Below, one piece after another: positions 11,395 through 20,359 of a stretch of DNA of 64,000 nucleotides. Both the position numbers and the translations under genes were made by a program. How positions within the stretch are numbered: the first letter of the stretch is position 1; the number at the start of each line of letters is the position of its first letter. The stretch comes from Streptomyces sp. CB02056 (GTDB lineage Bacteria > Actinomycetota > Actinomycetes > Streptomycetales > Streptomycetaceae). Under the pieces are notes generated by a model, which searched no databases, was not told the DNA's origin, and saw nothing but the letters and a program-made list of their open reading frames with translations. Where the stretch lies: positions 248,001-312,000 of the forward strand of contig NZ_LIPD01000002.1 in assembly GCF_001905545.1 (NCBI RefSeq), read 5' to 3'.

Positions 11395-11454
11395 GCACGC
11401 CGACTTATCTCTTGCCGGGTTGACGGGCCCGGCAGAGTCATACATGGAGGCACG

Positions 11455-12381
11455 ATGGGGCGCTTTGTCGCAAGGCGACTGCTCCAGATGATCCCGGTGT
11501 TCCTCGGAACGACCGCACTCATCTTTTTCATGGTGCACTTGCTGCCCGGTGACCCGGTCGCAGCGTTGTGGGGCGACAAGGCGCCGGACCCGGTGCAGGT
11601 TGCCGCCCTGAGGCACCAGCAGGGCTTCGACAAGCCGCTGCTGCAGCAGTACCTCAGCTACATGGGGAAGCTGTTCACCGGTGACTTCGGCATCGGCCTG
11701 GACCAGCGTCCGGTCATCGACAAGATCACCGAGGCGCTGCCGGTCACGGTCCGGCTGGCGCTGTTCGCGTTCCTCATCGAGATCGTGCTCGGCATCGGGA
11801 TCGGCCTGTACGCCGGTCTGCGCCGTGGCAAGCTCTTCGACAAGGGCGCCCTGGTCATGACCCTGCTGCTGATCTCGATCCCGGTCCCGGTGCTGGGCTT
11901 CATCTTCCAGACGGTCTTCGGGCAGAACCTGAAGTGGGTCACCCCGACGGTCCAGGACAGCAACGACATCACCCAGCTGGTGCTGCCGGCCGTGGTGCTC
12001 GGCTCGCTCTCGCTGGCCTACGTCGCGCGCCTCACCCGTACCTCCATCGCCGAGAACATCAAGGCGGACTACGTCCGCACCGCGGTGGCCAAGGGCCTGC
12101 CGCGGCGCAAGGTGATCGGTACCCACCTGCTGCGCAACTCGCTGATCCCGGTGGTCACCTTCCTCGGCACCGACCTCGGTGCGCTGATGGGCGGGGCGAT
12201 CGTCACCGAGGGCATCTTCAACGTCCAGGGTGTGGGCCACGCGCTCTTCCAAGCGATCAACATGAAGGAGGGCGCGACGGTCTCCGGCTTCGTCGCCTTC
12301 CTGGTGATCGTCTACCTGGCCGCCGGCCTGCTCGTCGACCTGCTTTACGCGGTCCTGGACCCGAGGATCCGTTATGCCTGA
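11455..12381 (+). CDS. Oligopeptide ABC permease, OppB type, operon 1
   Basis: 308 residues from ATG 11455, with GGAGG 4 nt upstream. It is a BPD_transp_1 inner-membrane protein with about six transmembrane helices, the OppB-type N-terminus (RRLLQMIPVFLGTT, LLPGDPV) and the cytoplasmic EAA loop RTAVAKGLPRRKVIGTHLL near residues 205-225 that contacts the ATPases. It forms the translocation pore with the next gene. The stop overlaps the next start by 8 nt, indicating translational coupling. It is a close paralogue of 17373-18299. Confidence 0.92.
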   Translation: MGRFVARRLLQMIPVFLGTTALIFFMVHLLPGDPVAALWGDKAPDPVQVAALRHQQGFDKPLLQQYLSYMGKLFTGDFGIGLDQRPVIDKITEALPVTVRLALFAFLIEIVLGIGIGLYAGLRRGKLFDKGALVMTLLLISIPVPVLGFIFQTVFGQNLKWVTPTVQDSNDITQLVLPAVVLGSLSLAYVARLTRTSIAENIKADYVRTAVAKGLPRRKVIGTHLLRNSLIPVVTFLGTDLGALMGGAIVTEGIFNVQGVGHALFQAINMKEGATVSGFVAFLVIVYLAAGLLVDLLYAVLDPRIRYA

Positions 12382-13315
12382 CCTGACCGAGAAGAAGACC
12401 GCCGGGGACATCCCGGCGCAGCGCGCCGCCACCGCGGCCGCCAAGCCCGAGAAGCCCCGCAGCCTCGGCTCCGACGCGTGGCACGACCTGCGGCGCAAGC
12501 CGATCTTCGTGATCTCCGCCGTGCTGATCCTGCTGCTGGTCGTCATCGCGATCGCCCCCGGTCTGTTCACCTCGGTGGACCCGCGGGCCGGCGACCTGCG
12601 CAACCACTACCTGACGAAGCCGAACTACGGCCACCTGTTCCAGGCGGACTGGTTCGGCTACGACCTCCAGGGCCGCAGCATCTACGCCCGCGTCGTCTAC
12701 GGCGCCCGCGCCTCGATCATCGTCGGCATCTGCGTCACCCTGGGTGTGACCATCCTCGGCGGCCTGGCCGGCATGGTGGCCGGCTACTTCGGCGGCTGGG
12801 TCGACACGATCATCTCCCGCGTCACCGACATCTTCTTCGGCATCCCGCTGCTGCTCGGCTCGCTGGTGGTCCTGAACGCCTTCACCTCGCGCACCGTGTG
12901 GAGCGTGGTCTTCGCGCTGGTCGCCCTGGGCTGGACCCAGATGACCCGTGTCATGCGCGGCTCGGTGATCACGGTCAAGCAGGCCGACTTCGTGACGGCC
13001 GCCAAGGCGCTCGGCGCCGGCACCTGGCGGATCATGTTCAAGCACATCCTGCCGAACGCGGTCGCCCCGGTGATCGTCGTCGCGACCATCGCGCTCGGCG
13101 GCTACATCGCCACCGAGGCGACGCTGAGCTTCCTCGGCATCGGTCTTCAGGACCCGACCATCTCCTGGGGCATCGACATCAACTCGGCCCAGAAGGTGAT
13201 CCGTACGGCTCCGTTCGCCCTGTTCTTCCCCGCCGGAATGCTGAGCCTTACCGTGCTCGCGTTCATCATGCTCGGCGACGCGGTGCGCGACGCCCTCGAC
13301 CCGAAGCTCCGCTGA
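12374..13315 (+). CDS. Oligopeptide ABC permease, OppC type, operon 1
   Basis: 313 residues; ATG overlaps the previous stop (ATGCCTGA). The cytoplasmic N-terminus carries the OppC_N region (SDAWHDLRRKPIFVIS), then BPD_transp_1 with about six transmembrane helices and EAA loop FVTAAKALGAGTWRIMFKHI. It is the second pore subunit. The segment encoding ATEATLSFLGIGLQDPTISW is nearly identical in DNA, including third bases, to the operon-2 copy at 18292-19290, which points to recent conversion or strong constraint. Confidence 0.92.
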   Translation: MPDLTEKKTAGDIPAQRAATAAAKPEKPRSLGSDAWHDLRRKPIFVISAVLILLLVVIAIAPGLFTSVDPRAGDLRNHYLTKPNYGHLFQADWFGYDLQGRSIYARVVYGARASIIVGICVTLGVTILGGLAGMVAGYFGGWVDTIISRVTDIFFGIPLLLGSLVVLNAFTSRTVWSVVFALVALGWTQMTRVMRGSVITVKQADFVTAAKALGAGTWRIMFKHILPNAVAPVIVVATIALGGYIATEATLSFLGIGLQDPTISWGIDINSAQKVIRTAPFALFFPAGMLSLTVLAFIMLGDAVRDALDPKLR

Positions 13316-13335
13316 GAGAAGAGGTGACGACCCCG

Positions 13336-14385
13336 ATGACCACCGTGATCGAGAACGACCAGAAGAACGACCGTCTCGAAGTTGGCACTCCTCTTCTCGA
13401 GGTGAAGGACCTCCACGTGGAGTTCCACACCCGGGACGGTGTCGCCAAGGCCGTGAACGGCGTCAACTACTCCGTCGCGGCCGGCGAGACGCTCGCCGTG
13501 CTCGGCGAGTCCGGCTCCGGCAAGTCCGTGACGGCGCAGACCATCATGGGCATCCTGGACATGCCCCCGGGCAAGGTGACCCAGGGCCAGATCCTGTACC
13601 GCGGCAAGGACATGCTCACGATGAGCAACGAGGAGCGGCGCCGGATCCGCGGCCGGAAGATCGCGATGATCTTCCAGGACGCGCTGTCCGCGCTGAACCC
13701 GGTGCTCTCCGTCGGCTACCAGCTCGGCGAGATGTTCCGCGTGCACCAGGGCGCCTCCCGCAAGGAGGCGAAGGAGAAGGCCATCGAGCTGATGGACCGG
13801 GTGCGCATCCCCGCCGCCCGGGAGCGGGTGAACGACTACCCGCACCAGTTCTCCGGCGGTATGCGCCAGCGCATCATGATCGCGATGGCGCTGTCGCTCC
13901 AGCCCGACCTGATCATCGCGGACGAGCCCACCACCGCCCTGGACGTGACCGTCCAGGCCCAGGTGATGGACCTGCTCGCCGAGCTGCAGGCCGAGTACAA
14001 CATGGGTCTGATCCTGATCACCCACGACCTCGGCGTGGTCGCCGACGTCGCGGACAAGATCGCCGTGATGTACGCGGGCCGGATCGTGGAGACCGCCCCG
14101 GTGCACGAGCTGTACGCGAACCCCGCGCACCCGTACACCAAGGGCCTGCTCCGCTCCATCCCGCGCCTGGACCAGAAGGGCCAGGAGCTGTACGCGATCA
14201 AGGGCCTGCCCCCGAACCTGCTGAAGGTTCCGACCGGCTGCGCGTTCAACCCCCGCTGCGACGTCGCCACCGACCTGTGCCGCACCGAGATCCCGGCGCT
14301 GCACCACGTCACGGACAAGGACGGCAAGGAGCTCACCGGCCGCCGCAGCGCGTGCCACCTCTGGAAGGAGACCCTCCATGGCTGA
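13336..14385 (+). CDS. Oligopeptide ABC ATPase, OppD type, operon 1
   Basis: 349 residues from ATG 13336 (GAGG 11 nt upstream; a GTG at 13324 is also in frame). Walker A GESGSGKS is at 58-65, ABC signature FSGGMRQR, Walker B LIIADEPTT and H-loop THDLG follow, then the oligo_HPY C-terminal region with the Cys cluster (CAFNPRC, LC, AC) that can bind an Fe-S cluster in OppD/DppD proteins. It hydrolyses ATP with OppF to drive peptide uptake. The stop overlaps the OppF start by 8 nt. Two further paralogues lie at 19307 and 21601. Confidence 0.93.
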   Translation: MTTVIENDQKNDRLEVGTPLLEVKDLHVEFHTRDGVAKAVNGVNYSVAAGETLAVLGESGSGKSVTAQTIMGILDMPPGKVTQGQILYRGKDMLTMSNEERRRIRGRKIAMIFQDALSALNPVLSVGYQLGEMFRVHQGASRKEAKEKAIELMDRVRIPAARERVNDYPHQFSGGMRQRIMIAMALSLQPDLIIADEPTTALDVTVQAQVMDLLAELQAEYNMGLILITHDLGVVADVADKIAVMYAGRIVETAPVHELYANPAHPYTKGLLRSIPRLDQKGQELYAIKGLPPNLLKVPTGCAFNPRCDVATDLCRTEIPALHHVTDKDGKELTGRRSACHLWKETLHG

Positions 14386-15394
14386 GAACATCCTGGAGGT
14401 CAAGGACCTGGTCAAGCACTACCCGCTGACCCAGGGCATCCTCTTCAAGAAGCAGGTCGGCGCGGTCAAGGCGGTCGACGGCATCTCCTTCGAGCTGAAG
14501 AAGGGCGAGACGCTCGGGATCGTCGGCGAGTCCGGCTGTGGCAAGTCCACGCTGGCCAAGGTGCTGATGAACCTGGAGCGGGCCACCTCCGGCCAGGTGC
14601 TGTTCAAGGGCGAGGACATCTCCACCCTGCAGGGCGCCGCCCTGAAGGCCGTCCGCCGGAACATCCAGATGGTGTTCCAGGACCCCTACACCTCGCTCAA
14701 CCCGCGCATGACGGTCGGCGACATCATCGGCGAGCCGTTCGAGATCCACCCCGAGGTGGCGCCCAAGGGCGACCGCCGCAAGGCCGTCCAGGACCTGCTG
14801 GACGTCGTGGGTCTGAACCCGGAGTACATCAACCGGTACCCGCACCAGTTCTCCGGCGGCCAGCGCCAGCGCATCGGCATCGCCCGCGGCCTCGCGCTCA
14901 AGCCCGAGATCATCATCTGCGACGAGCCGGTCTCCGCGCTGGACGTGTCCGTCCAGGCGCAGGTGATCAACCTGCTGGAGCAGCTGCAGGGCGAGTTCGG
15001 CCTCTCCTACATGTTCATCGCGCACGACCTCTCCATCGTCCGGCACATCTCCGACCGCGTCGGCGTGATGTACCTGGGCAAGATGGTCGAGATCGGCTCG
15101 GACGAGGAGATCTACGAGAACGCCACCCACCCGTACACCCAGGCGCTGCTCTCCGCGGTGCCGGTGCCGGACCCGACGGCGCGCGAGTCCCGCGAGCGGA
15201 TCATCCTCACCGGGGACATCCCCTCGCCGGCCAACCCGCCGTCCGGCTGCCGCTTCCGCACCCGCTGCTGGAAGGCGGAGGAGCGGTGCTCCGAGGAGGT
15301 CCCGCTGCTCGCGGTCCCCTCGCTGCTGGAGGGCGCGGCCGCCCACGAGTCGGCCTGCCACTTCCCCGAGGTCCGGGAGCAGGCCGCGGCCTGA
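14378..15394 (+). CDS. Oligopeptide ABC ATPase, OppF type, operon 1
   Basis: 338 residues. Walker A GESGCGKS is at 50-57, signature FSGGQRQRIGIARGL, Walker B IIICDEPVSALD, H-loop AHDLS, and a C-terminal oligo_HPY region with RFRTRCWKAEERCSEE and a late Cys. It forms a heterodimer with the preceding OppD. Last gene of operon 1; a hairpin terminator begins 19 nt after the stop. Its middle part is almost identical to the operon-2 OppF (20349-21443), down to the conserved TSLNPRMTVGDIIGEPF segment. Confidence 0.93.
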   Translation: MAENILEVKDLVKHYPLTQGILFKKQVGAVKAVDGISFELKKGETLGIVGESGCGKSTLAKVLMNLERATSGQVLFKGEDISTLQGAALKAVRRNIQMVFQDPYTSLNPRMTVGDIIGEPFEIHPEVAPKGDRRKAVQDLLDVVGLNPEYINRYPHQFSGGQRQRIGIARGLALKPEIIICDEPVSALDVSVQAQVINLLEQLQGEFGLSYMFIAHDLSIVRHISDRVGVMYLGKMVEIGSDEEIYENATHPYTQALLSAVPVPDPTARESRERIILTGDIPSPANPPSGCRFRTRCWKAEERCSEEVPLLAVPSLLEGAAAHESACHFPEVREQAAA

Positions 15395-15413
15395 TCCCCC
15401 CGGTAGTCGCAGG

Positions 15414-15445
15414 AAGGGCCCGTGGCGTTCGCGCCGCGGGCCCTT
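15414..15445 (+). terminator. Terminator of Opp operon 1
   Basis: AAGGGCCCG (15414-15422) and GGCG (15424-15427) pair with CGCC (15432-15435) and CGGGCCCTT (15437-15445), joined by a T-G wobble, closing a TTCG tetraloop. This 14-pair hairpin with a UUCG loop is exceptionally stable. Only a few T residues follow. Confidence 0.85.
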
Positions 15446-15455
15446 TCCGCATTCT

Positions 15456-15519
15456 GTCGATCCGGCGCCGCGTCGATCCGGCGCCGCGTCGATCCGGCGC
15501 CGCGTCGATCCGGCGCCGC
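15456..15519 (+). repeat. Four perfect 16-bp tandem repeats
   Basis: The unit GTCGATCCGGCGCCGC occurs four times without mismatch (15456, 15472, 15488, 15504), followed by a degenerate GTCAACTCG start of a fifth. Each unit contains the palindrome CGGCGCCG. It is located between the operon-1 terminator and the operon-2 binding-protein gene, 112 bp before the start codon. Confidence 0.95.
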
Positions 15520-15594
15520 GTCAACTCGGCAGGGGGTCACCGCACCCGTCCGGGTGCACCTGACGCGCGCCGTCGCCGGGGCGCGCTTCTCATG

Positions 15595-15616
15595 GGGTGT
15601 GATGCGAAACACACCC
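15595..15616 (+). promoter_or_regulatory. Inverted repeat near operon-2 start
   Basis: GGGTGTG (15595-15601) and CACACCC (15610-15616) enclose ATGCGAAA. The repeat abuts the GAGGAGGGA Shine-Dalgarno (15618-15626), so protein binding or folding here could limit translation of the binding protein. Confidence 0.45.
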
Positions 15617-15631
15617 TGAGGAGGGACCTCC

Positions 15632-17257
15632 ATGCCCGTAGCCGCCCGTGCTCGTTGGGTCCTCGCCGTTGCGACCTCCGTGGCCCTGGTGGCCACCGGC
15701 TGCAGCAGCAGTAGCGGCGGAGGGGGCAGCGGTTCATCGGACGCCGGCAAGTCCTTCAGCTACCAGAGCAACGAGCCGCAGAACCCGTTGCAGCCGGCCA
15801 ACGCGAACGAGGTCGGCGGCGGTCGCATCATCCAGAACCTCTTCAAGGGGCTGGTCGACTACGACCCGAGCAACGCCAAGATCCGGATGCAGGTCGCCGA
15901 CAAGATCGACACCAGTGACTCGCAGACCTTCGACATCACGCTGAAGGACGGCTGGAAGTTCCACGACGGCACCCCGGTGCACGCCCAGAACTTCGTCGAC
16001 GCCTGGAACTGGGGCGCCAGCCCGGCCAACAACCAGATCAACAGCTCCTGGTTCTCCGACATCGAGGGCTACCAGGACGTCCACCCGACCTCCGGCCAGC
16101 CCACCGCGGACAAGATGTCCGGGCTGACCGTCACCGACGAGCTGCACTTCACCGTCAAGCTGAGCCACAAGGTCTCGTACTTCGAGTACAAGCTCGGCTA
16201 CATCGCCTTCTCCCCGCTGCCCGAGGGCTTCTTCAAGGACCCGGCCGGGTACGGGCAGAAGCCGGTGGGCAACGGCCCGTACCAGTTCGTCAGCTGGTCG
16301 CACAACAACAACGTGGTGACCAAGTCCTTCCCGGACTACCAGGGCGTGGACAAGCCGAAGAACGGCGGCATCGTCTTCAAGATGTACACCACGTCCGAGG
16401 CCGCCTACGCGGACCTCCAGTCCAACAACCTGGACGTGATGGACCAGGTGCCGCCGTCCGCGCTGGCCACGTACAAGAGCGACCTCGGGGACCGGGCGGT
16501 GGACGCGCCGCAGGGCGCCATCCAGAACATCGGCTTCACGCTTTACCAGGCCGACTGGGCGTCGCCGGACAAGGCGAAGGTGCGCCAGGGCCTGTCGATG
16601 GCGATCGACCGCGCCACCATCACCAAGACGGTGCTCCAGGGCTCCCGCAAGCCCGCCACCGCCTGGGTGGCCGAGGGCGTCGAGGGCTACAAGGACGGCG
16701 CCTGCGGCGAGTTCTGCACGTTCGACGCGGCCAAGGCCAAGCAGCTGATCCAGGAGGGCGGCGGCGTCCCCGGCAACAAGCTGCTGATCACCTACAACGC
16801 GGACGGCGGCCACAAGGAGTGGGTCGACGCGGTCTGCAACTCGATCCGGCAGAACACCGGGGTCGACTGCCTGGGCGACCCGAAGCCCGACTTCAAGACC
16901 GCGCGGGCCGCGATCACCGGGCACACCCTCAACGGCGCCTTCCGCACCGGCTGGGTGCAGGACTACCCGCTGAACGCCAACTTCCTGGCCGACGTCTACC
17001 GCACCGGTGCCGCGTCCAACGACTTCGGCTACAGCAACCCGCAGTTCGACGACGCGGCCACCAGGGCCGACGAGGCCGCCAGCGTCGCCGACACGGTGAC
17101 CGGCTACCAGCAGGCCGAGGCCGTGCTGCCGAGCGGGATGCCCGCCATCCCGCTCTGGTACTACCGCACCAACTCGGGCTACTCGACCAAGGTGCAGAAC
17201 GTGAAGTTCGACTCCTTCGGCAACCCGGCCTGGACCCAGGTCGAGGTCAAGGGCTGA
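15632..17257 (+). CDS. Oligopeptide-binding lipoprotein, Opp operon 2
   Basis: 541 residues from ATG 15632, with GAGGAGGGA 5 nt upstream. Lipoprotein signal with lipobox ATGC, lipidated Cys24, a Ser/Gly linker, then an SBP_bac_5 domain (GWKFHDGTPVHAQNFVDAWN). It aligns with the operon-1 protein along its whole length with conserved ends (QDYPLNANFL, PAIPLWYY). Likely binds oligopeptides; differences in the middle may tune specificity. It heads a second complete Opp operon and is separated from its permease gene by a stem-loop, as in operon 1. Confidence 0.92.
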   Translation: MPVAARARWVLAVATSVALVATGCSSSSGGGGSGSSDAGKSFSYQSNEPQNPLQPANANEVGGGRIIQNLFKGLVDYDPSNAKIRMQVADKIDTSDSQTFDITLKDGWKFHDGTPVHAQNFVDAWNWGASPANNQINSSWFSDIEGYQDVHPTSGQPTADKMSGLTVTDELHFTVKLSHKVSYFEYKLGYIAFSPLPEGFFKDPAGYGQKPVGNGPYQFVSWSHNNNVVTKSFPDYQGVDKPKNGGIVFKMYTTSEAAYADLQSNNLDVMDQVPPSALATYKSDLGDRAVDAPQGAIQNIGFTLYQADWASPDKAKVRQGLSMAIDRATITKTVLQGSRKPATAWVAEGVEGYKDGACGEFCTFDAAKAKQLIQEGGGVPGNKLLITYNADGGHKEWVDAVCNSIRQNTGVDCLGDPKPDFKTARAAITGHTLNGAFRTGWVQDYPLNANFLADVYRTGAASNDFGYSNPQFDDAATRADEAASVADTVTGYQQAEAVLPSGMPAIPLWYYRTNSGYSTKVQNVKFDSFGNPAWTQVEVKG

Positions 17258-17277
17258 GCCCCGAGCCCTCGCGCCGG

Positions 17278-17305
17278 CCCCGCCCTCCCCGCACGGAGGG
17301 CGGGG
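17278..17305 (+). promoter_or_regulatory. Intra-operon stem-loop, operon 2
   Basis: CCCCGCCCTCC (17278-17288) and GGAGGGCGGGG (17295-17305) are perfect 11-nt complements with a 6-nt loop, 20 nt after the binding-protein stop. The position matches the hairpin at 11341-11394 although the sequence differs. Confidence 0.75.
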
Positions 17306-17372
17306 CGCGGTCTCTCGGCCGACCGGTCCGGTCGGCCGGGCACCCAGTCGGACACCTAGGAAGGAGGCTCGG

Positions 17373-18299
17373 ATGGGCAGTTACGTGCTGCGTCGGGTGC
17401 TGCAGATGATCCCGGTGTTCTTCGGCACCACGCTGCTGATCTTCCTGATGGTCTACACGCTGCCCGGCGACCCGGTGGCGGCGCTGTTCGGGGAGAAGGC
17501 CGCCGACCCGGCCGTGGTCGCCAGCATCAAGCACACGTACTACCTGGACCAGCCGCTCTGGAAGCAGTACCTGCACTACATGGGGAACCTCTTCCAGGGG
17601 GACTTCGGCACCAGCTTCACCGGCCGTCCGGTCACCGACATCATGGCGGACGCCTTCCCGGTCACCATCCGGCTCGCCCTGATGGCCTTCGTCTTCGAGA
17701 TGGTCGCGGGCCTGGCCCTCGGCCTGGTCTCCGGCCTGCGGCGCGGCAGCGTCGCGGACACCCTGGTGCTGGTCTTCACCCTGGTGGTGATCTCGATCCC
17801 GGTCTTCGTGCTGGCCTACATCGCCCAGACGGTGTTCGCCACCAACCTGGGCTGGGTCACCCCGACGGTGCAGGACAGCTACGACCTGACCCAACTGGTG
17901 CTGCCGGCCGTCGTCCTGGGCTCGCTCTCGCTCGCGTACGTGGCCCGGCTCACCCGGACGTCGATCGGCGAGAACCTGCGGGCCGACTACATGCGCACCG
18001 CGGTCGCCAAGGGCCTGCCCCGGCGCACCATCATCTCCCGCCACCTGCTGCGCAACTCGTTGATCCCGGTGATCACCTTCCTCGGCACCGACCTCGGCGC
18101 GCTGATGGGCGGGGCGATCGTCACCGAGGGCGTCTTCAACGTGCAGGGCATCGGCAACGTCCTGTACCGGGCGGTCAACCAGAAGGAGGGCCCCACCGTG
18201 GTCGGCATCGTGACCGTCCTGGTGATCATCTACCTGGTCGCCAGCCTGCTCGTCGACCTGCTCTACGCGGTCCTGGACCCGAGGATCCGCTATGCCTGA
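17373..18299 (+). CDS. Oligopeptide ABC permease, OppB type, operon 2
   Basis: 308 residues from ATG 17373, with AAGGAGG 5 nt upstream. Same plan and length as 11455-12381: RRVLQMIPVFFGTT start, LPGDPVAALFG periplasmic entry, about six transmembrane helices and EAA loop RTAVAKGLPRRTIISRHLL. It forms the transport pore with the next product; its stop overlaps that start by 8 nt, exactly as in operon 1. Confidence 0.92.
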   Translation: MGSYVLRRVLQMIPVFFGTTLLIFLMVYTLPGDPVAALFGEKAADPAVVASIKHTYYLDQPLWKQYLHYMGNLFQGDFGTSFTGRPVTDIMADAFPVTIRLALMAFVFEMVAGLALGLVSGLRRGSVADTLVLVFTLVVISIPVFVLAYIAQTVFATNLGWVTPTVQDSYDLTQLVLPAVVLGSLSLAYVARLTRTSIGENLRADYMRTAVAKGLPRRTIISRHLLRNSLIPVITFLGTDLGALMGGAIVTEGVFNVQGIGNVLYRAVNQKEGPTVVGIVTVLVIIYLVASLLVDLLYAVLDPRIRYA

Positions 18300-19290
18300 C
18301 ATCCACGACGAGGACTCGTACGAGCCGCACCCCAAGCCCGGGGTCTCGCGCCTCGACTACGCGGGCGAGCAGGGCATGGCGGTCGAGCAGGAGACGTTAG
18401 TCGAACCGGACGTGGTGAAGCGGGAGGAGGCCCGCAGCCTGTGGGCCGACGCCTGGCGGGACCTGCGCCGGCGGCCGATCTTCCTGATCTCGGCGGTGCT
18501 GATCGTGCTGCTGGTGGTGATGGCGGTCTTCCCCTGGGCGTTCACCTCCGCGGACCCGCGCAAGGCCGACCTGGTGAACGACTACCTCAGGCGGCCGAAC
18601 TGGGGCGACGTCTTCGGGGCCGGCTGGTTCGGGTACGACGCCCAGGGCCGGTCCATCTACGCCCGGGTGGTGTACGGCGCCCGCGCCTCGATCACCGTCG
18701 GCATCTTCGTGACCGCCGCCGTCACCCTGCTCGGCGGGCTGACCGGGATGGTGGCCGGCTTCTTCGGCGGCTGGGTCGACGCGCTGCTCTCCCGGATCAC
18801 CGACATCTTCTTCGGCATCCCGCTGCTGCTCGGCGCGCTGGTGCTGCTGAACGCCTTCGCCACCCGCACGGTGTGGAGCGTGGTCATCGCGCTGGGCGTG
18901 CTCGGCTGGACCCAGATCGCCCGCGTGATGCGCGGGGCGGTGCTGACCGTCAAGCAGGCCGACTACGTGGTGGCCGGCCGGGCGCTCGGCGCCGGGACGG
19001 GCCGGCTGATGTTCCGGCACATCCTGCCGAACGCGATCGCCCCGGTGATCGTGGTGGCGACGATCGCGCTCGGCGGCTACATCGCCACCGAGGCGACGCT
19101 GAGCTTCCTCGGCATCGGTCTTCAGGACCCGACCATCTCCTGGGGCATCGACATCTCCTCCGCCCAGAAGGTGATCCGGACGGCGCCGTACGTGCTGTTC
19201 TTCCCGGCCGCGGCGCTCTCGATCACCGTGCTGGCCTTCATCATGCTGGGCGACGCGGTGCGCGACGCCCTCGATCCGAAGCTTCGCTGA
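18292..19290 (+). CDS. Oligopeptide ABC permease, OppC type, operon 2
   Basis: 332 residues. Its cytoplasmic N-terminus is about 19 residues longer than in operon 1 and rich in Asp/Glu/His/Pro. Then OppC_N (ADAWRDLRRRPIFLIS), about six transmembrane helices, EAA loop YVVAGRALGAGTGRLMFRHI. Pore subunit. The extended N-terminus is the main difference from its paralogue at 12374-13315. It ends 16 nt before the GTG of the ATPase gene. Confidence 0.92.
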   Translation: MPDIHDEDSYEPHPKPGVSRLDYAGEQGMAVEQETLVEPDVVKREEARSLWADAWRDLRRRPIFLISAVLIVLLVVMAVFPWAFTSADPRKADLVNDYLRRPNWGDVFGAGWFGYDAQGRSIYARVVYGARASITVGIFVTAAVTLLGGLTGMVAGFFGGWVDALLSRITDIFFGIPLLLGALVLLNAFATRTVWSVVIALGVLGWTQIARVMRGAVLTVKQADYVVAGRALGAGTGRLMFRHILPNAIAPVIVVATIALGGYIATEATLSFLGIGLQDPTISWGIDISSAQKVIRTAPYVLFFPAAALSITVLAFIMLGDAVRDALDPKLR

Positions 19291-19306
19291 GCGAGGGGAG
19301 CGCATC

Positions 19307-20359
19307 GTGAGTACAGCGGTGGACACCACCGGGCACGAGCGGAAGGCGCCGTACCAGGGGCCGCTGCTCGACGTCCGGGACCTGCACGTCGAGTTCGCCA
19401 CCCGGGACGGGGTCGCCAAGGCGGTGAACGGGGTGAGCTACTCCGTCGCGGCGGGGGAGACGCTGGCGGTGCTGGGGGAGTCCGGCTCGGGCAAGTCGGT
19501 GACGGCGCAGGCGGTCATGGGCATCCTGGACATGCCGCCGGCCCGGATCCCGCGCGGCGAGATCCTCTACCGGGGCCAGGACATGCTCAGGATGGGCAAG
19601 GAGGAGCGGCGCAGAATCCGCGGTCAGAAGATCGCGATGATCTTCCAGGACGCGCTGTCCGCGCTGAACCCGGTGCTCAGCGTGGGCTACCAGCTCGGCG
19701 AGATGTTCCGGGCGCACCGGGGGGTGTCCCGCAAGGAGGCGCGGGACAAGGCCGTCGAGCTGATGGACCGGGTGCGCATCCCGGCCGCCAAGGAGCGGGT
19801 GAACGACTATCCGCACCAGTTCTCCGGGGGCATGCGGCAGCGGATCATGATCGCGATGGCGCTGGCGCTGGAGCCGGACCTGATCATCGCGGACGAGCCG
19901 ACCACGGCGCTGGACGTGACGGTGCAGGCCCAGGTGATGGACCTGCTCGCCGAGCTGCAGGCCGAGTACAACATGGGGCTCATCCTGATCACCCACGACC
20001 TGGGCGTGGTGGCGGACGTCGCGGACAAGATCGCGGTGATGTACGCGGGCCGGATCGTGGAGACCGCCCCGGTGCACGAGCTGTACGCCCGGCCCGCGCA
20101 CCCGTACACCCGGGGCCTGCTGGACTCGATCCCCCGGCTCGACCAGAAGGGCCAGGAGCTCTACGCGATCAAGGGCCTGCCGCCCAACCTGCTGCGCATC
20201 CCCCCGGGCTGCGCCTTCAACCCGCGCTGCCCGCGCGCCCAGGACGTCTGCCGGGCCGAGGTACCGGAGCTGTTCCCGGTCGCCGAGGAGGACGGGACGC
20301 CGTTGGAGGGGCGCGGCAGCGCCTGCTTCTTCTGGAAGGAGACCCTCCATGACCGTTAA
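19307..20359 (+). CDS. Oligopeptide ABC ATPase, OppD type, operon 2
   Basis: 350 residues from GTG 19307, with GAGGGGAG 6 nt upstream. Walker A GESGSGKS at 58-65, signature FSGGMRQR, Walker B LIIADEPTT, C-terminal oligo_HPY with CAFNPRC. It energises uptake with the OppF encoded next (11-nt overlap). A 142-nt block, 19400-19541, is base-for-base identical to 21694-21835 in the third OppD gene, far more than protein constraint requires. Confidence 0.93.
   Translation: MSTAVDTTGHERKAPYQGPLLDVRDLHVEFATRDGVAKAVNGVSYSVAAGETLAVLGESGSGKSVTAQAVMGILDMPPARIPRGEILYRGQDMLRMGKEERRRIRGQKIAMIFQDALSALNPVLSVGYQLGEMFRAHRGVSRKEARDKAVELMDRVRIPAAKERVNDYPHQFSGGMRQRIMIAMALALEPDLIIADEPTTALDVTVQAQVMDLLAELQAEYNMGLILITHDLGVVADVADKIAVMYAGRIVETAPVHELYARPAHPYTRGLLDSIPRLDQKGQELYAIKGLPPNLLRIPPGCAFNPRCPRAQDVCRAEVPELFPVAEEDGTPLEGRGSACFFWKETLHDR

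Noticed and set aside
9671..15394. Naming operon 1 as the bldK locus
   Set aside because: Two similar operons are present and the order (binding protein first) differs from the bldK order I recall for S. coelicolor; orthology needs a tree.
15456..15519. CRISPR-like array
   Set aside because: The repeats are directly adjacent 16-mers with no spacers and no cas genes.
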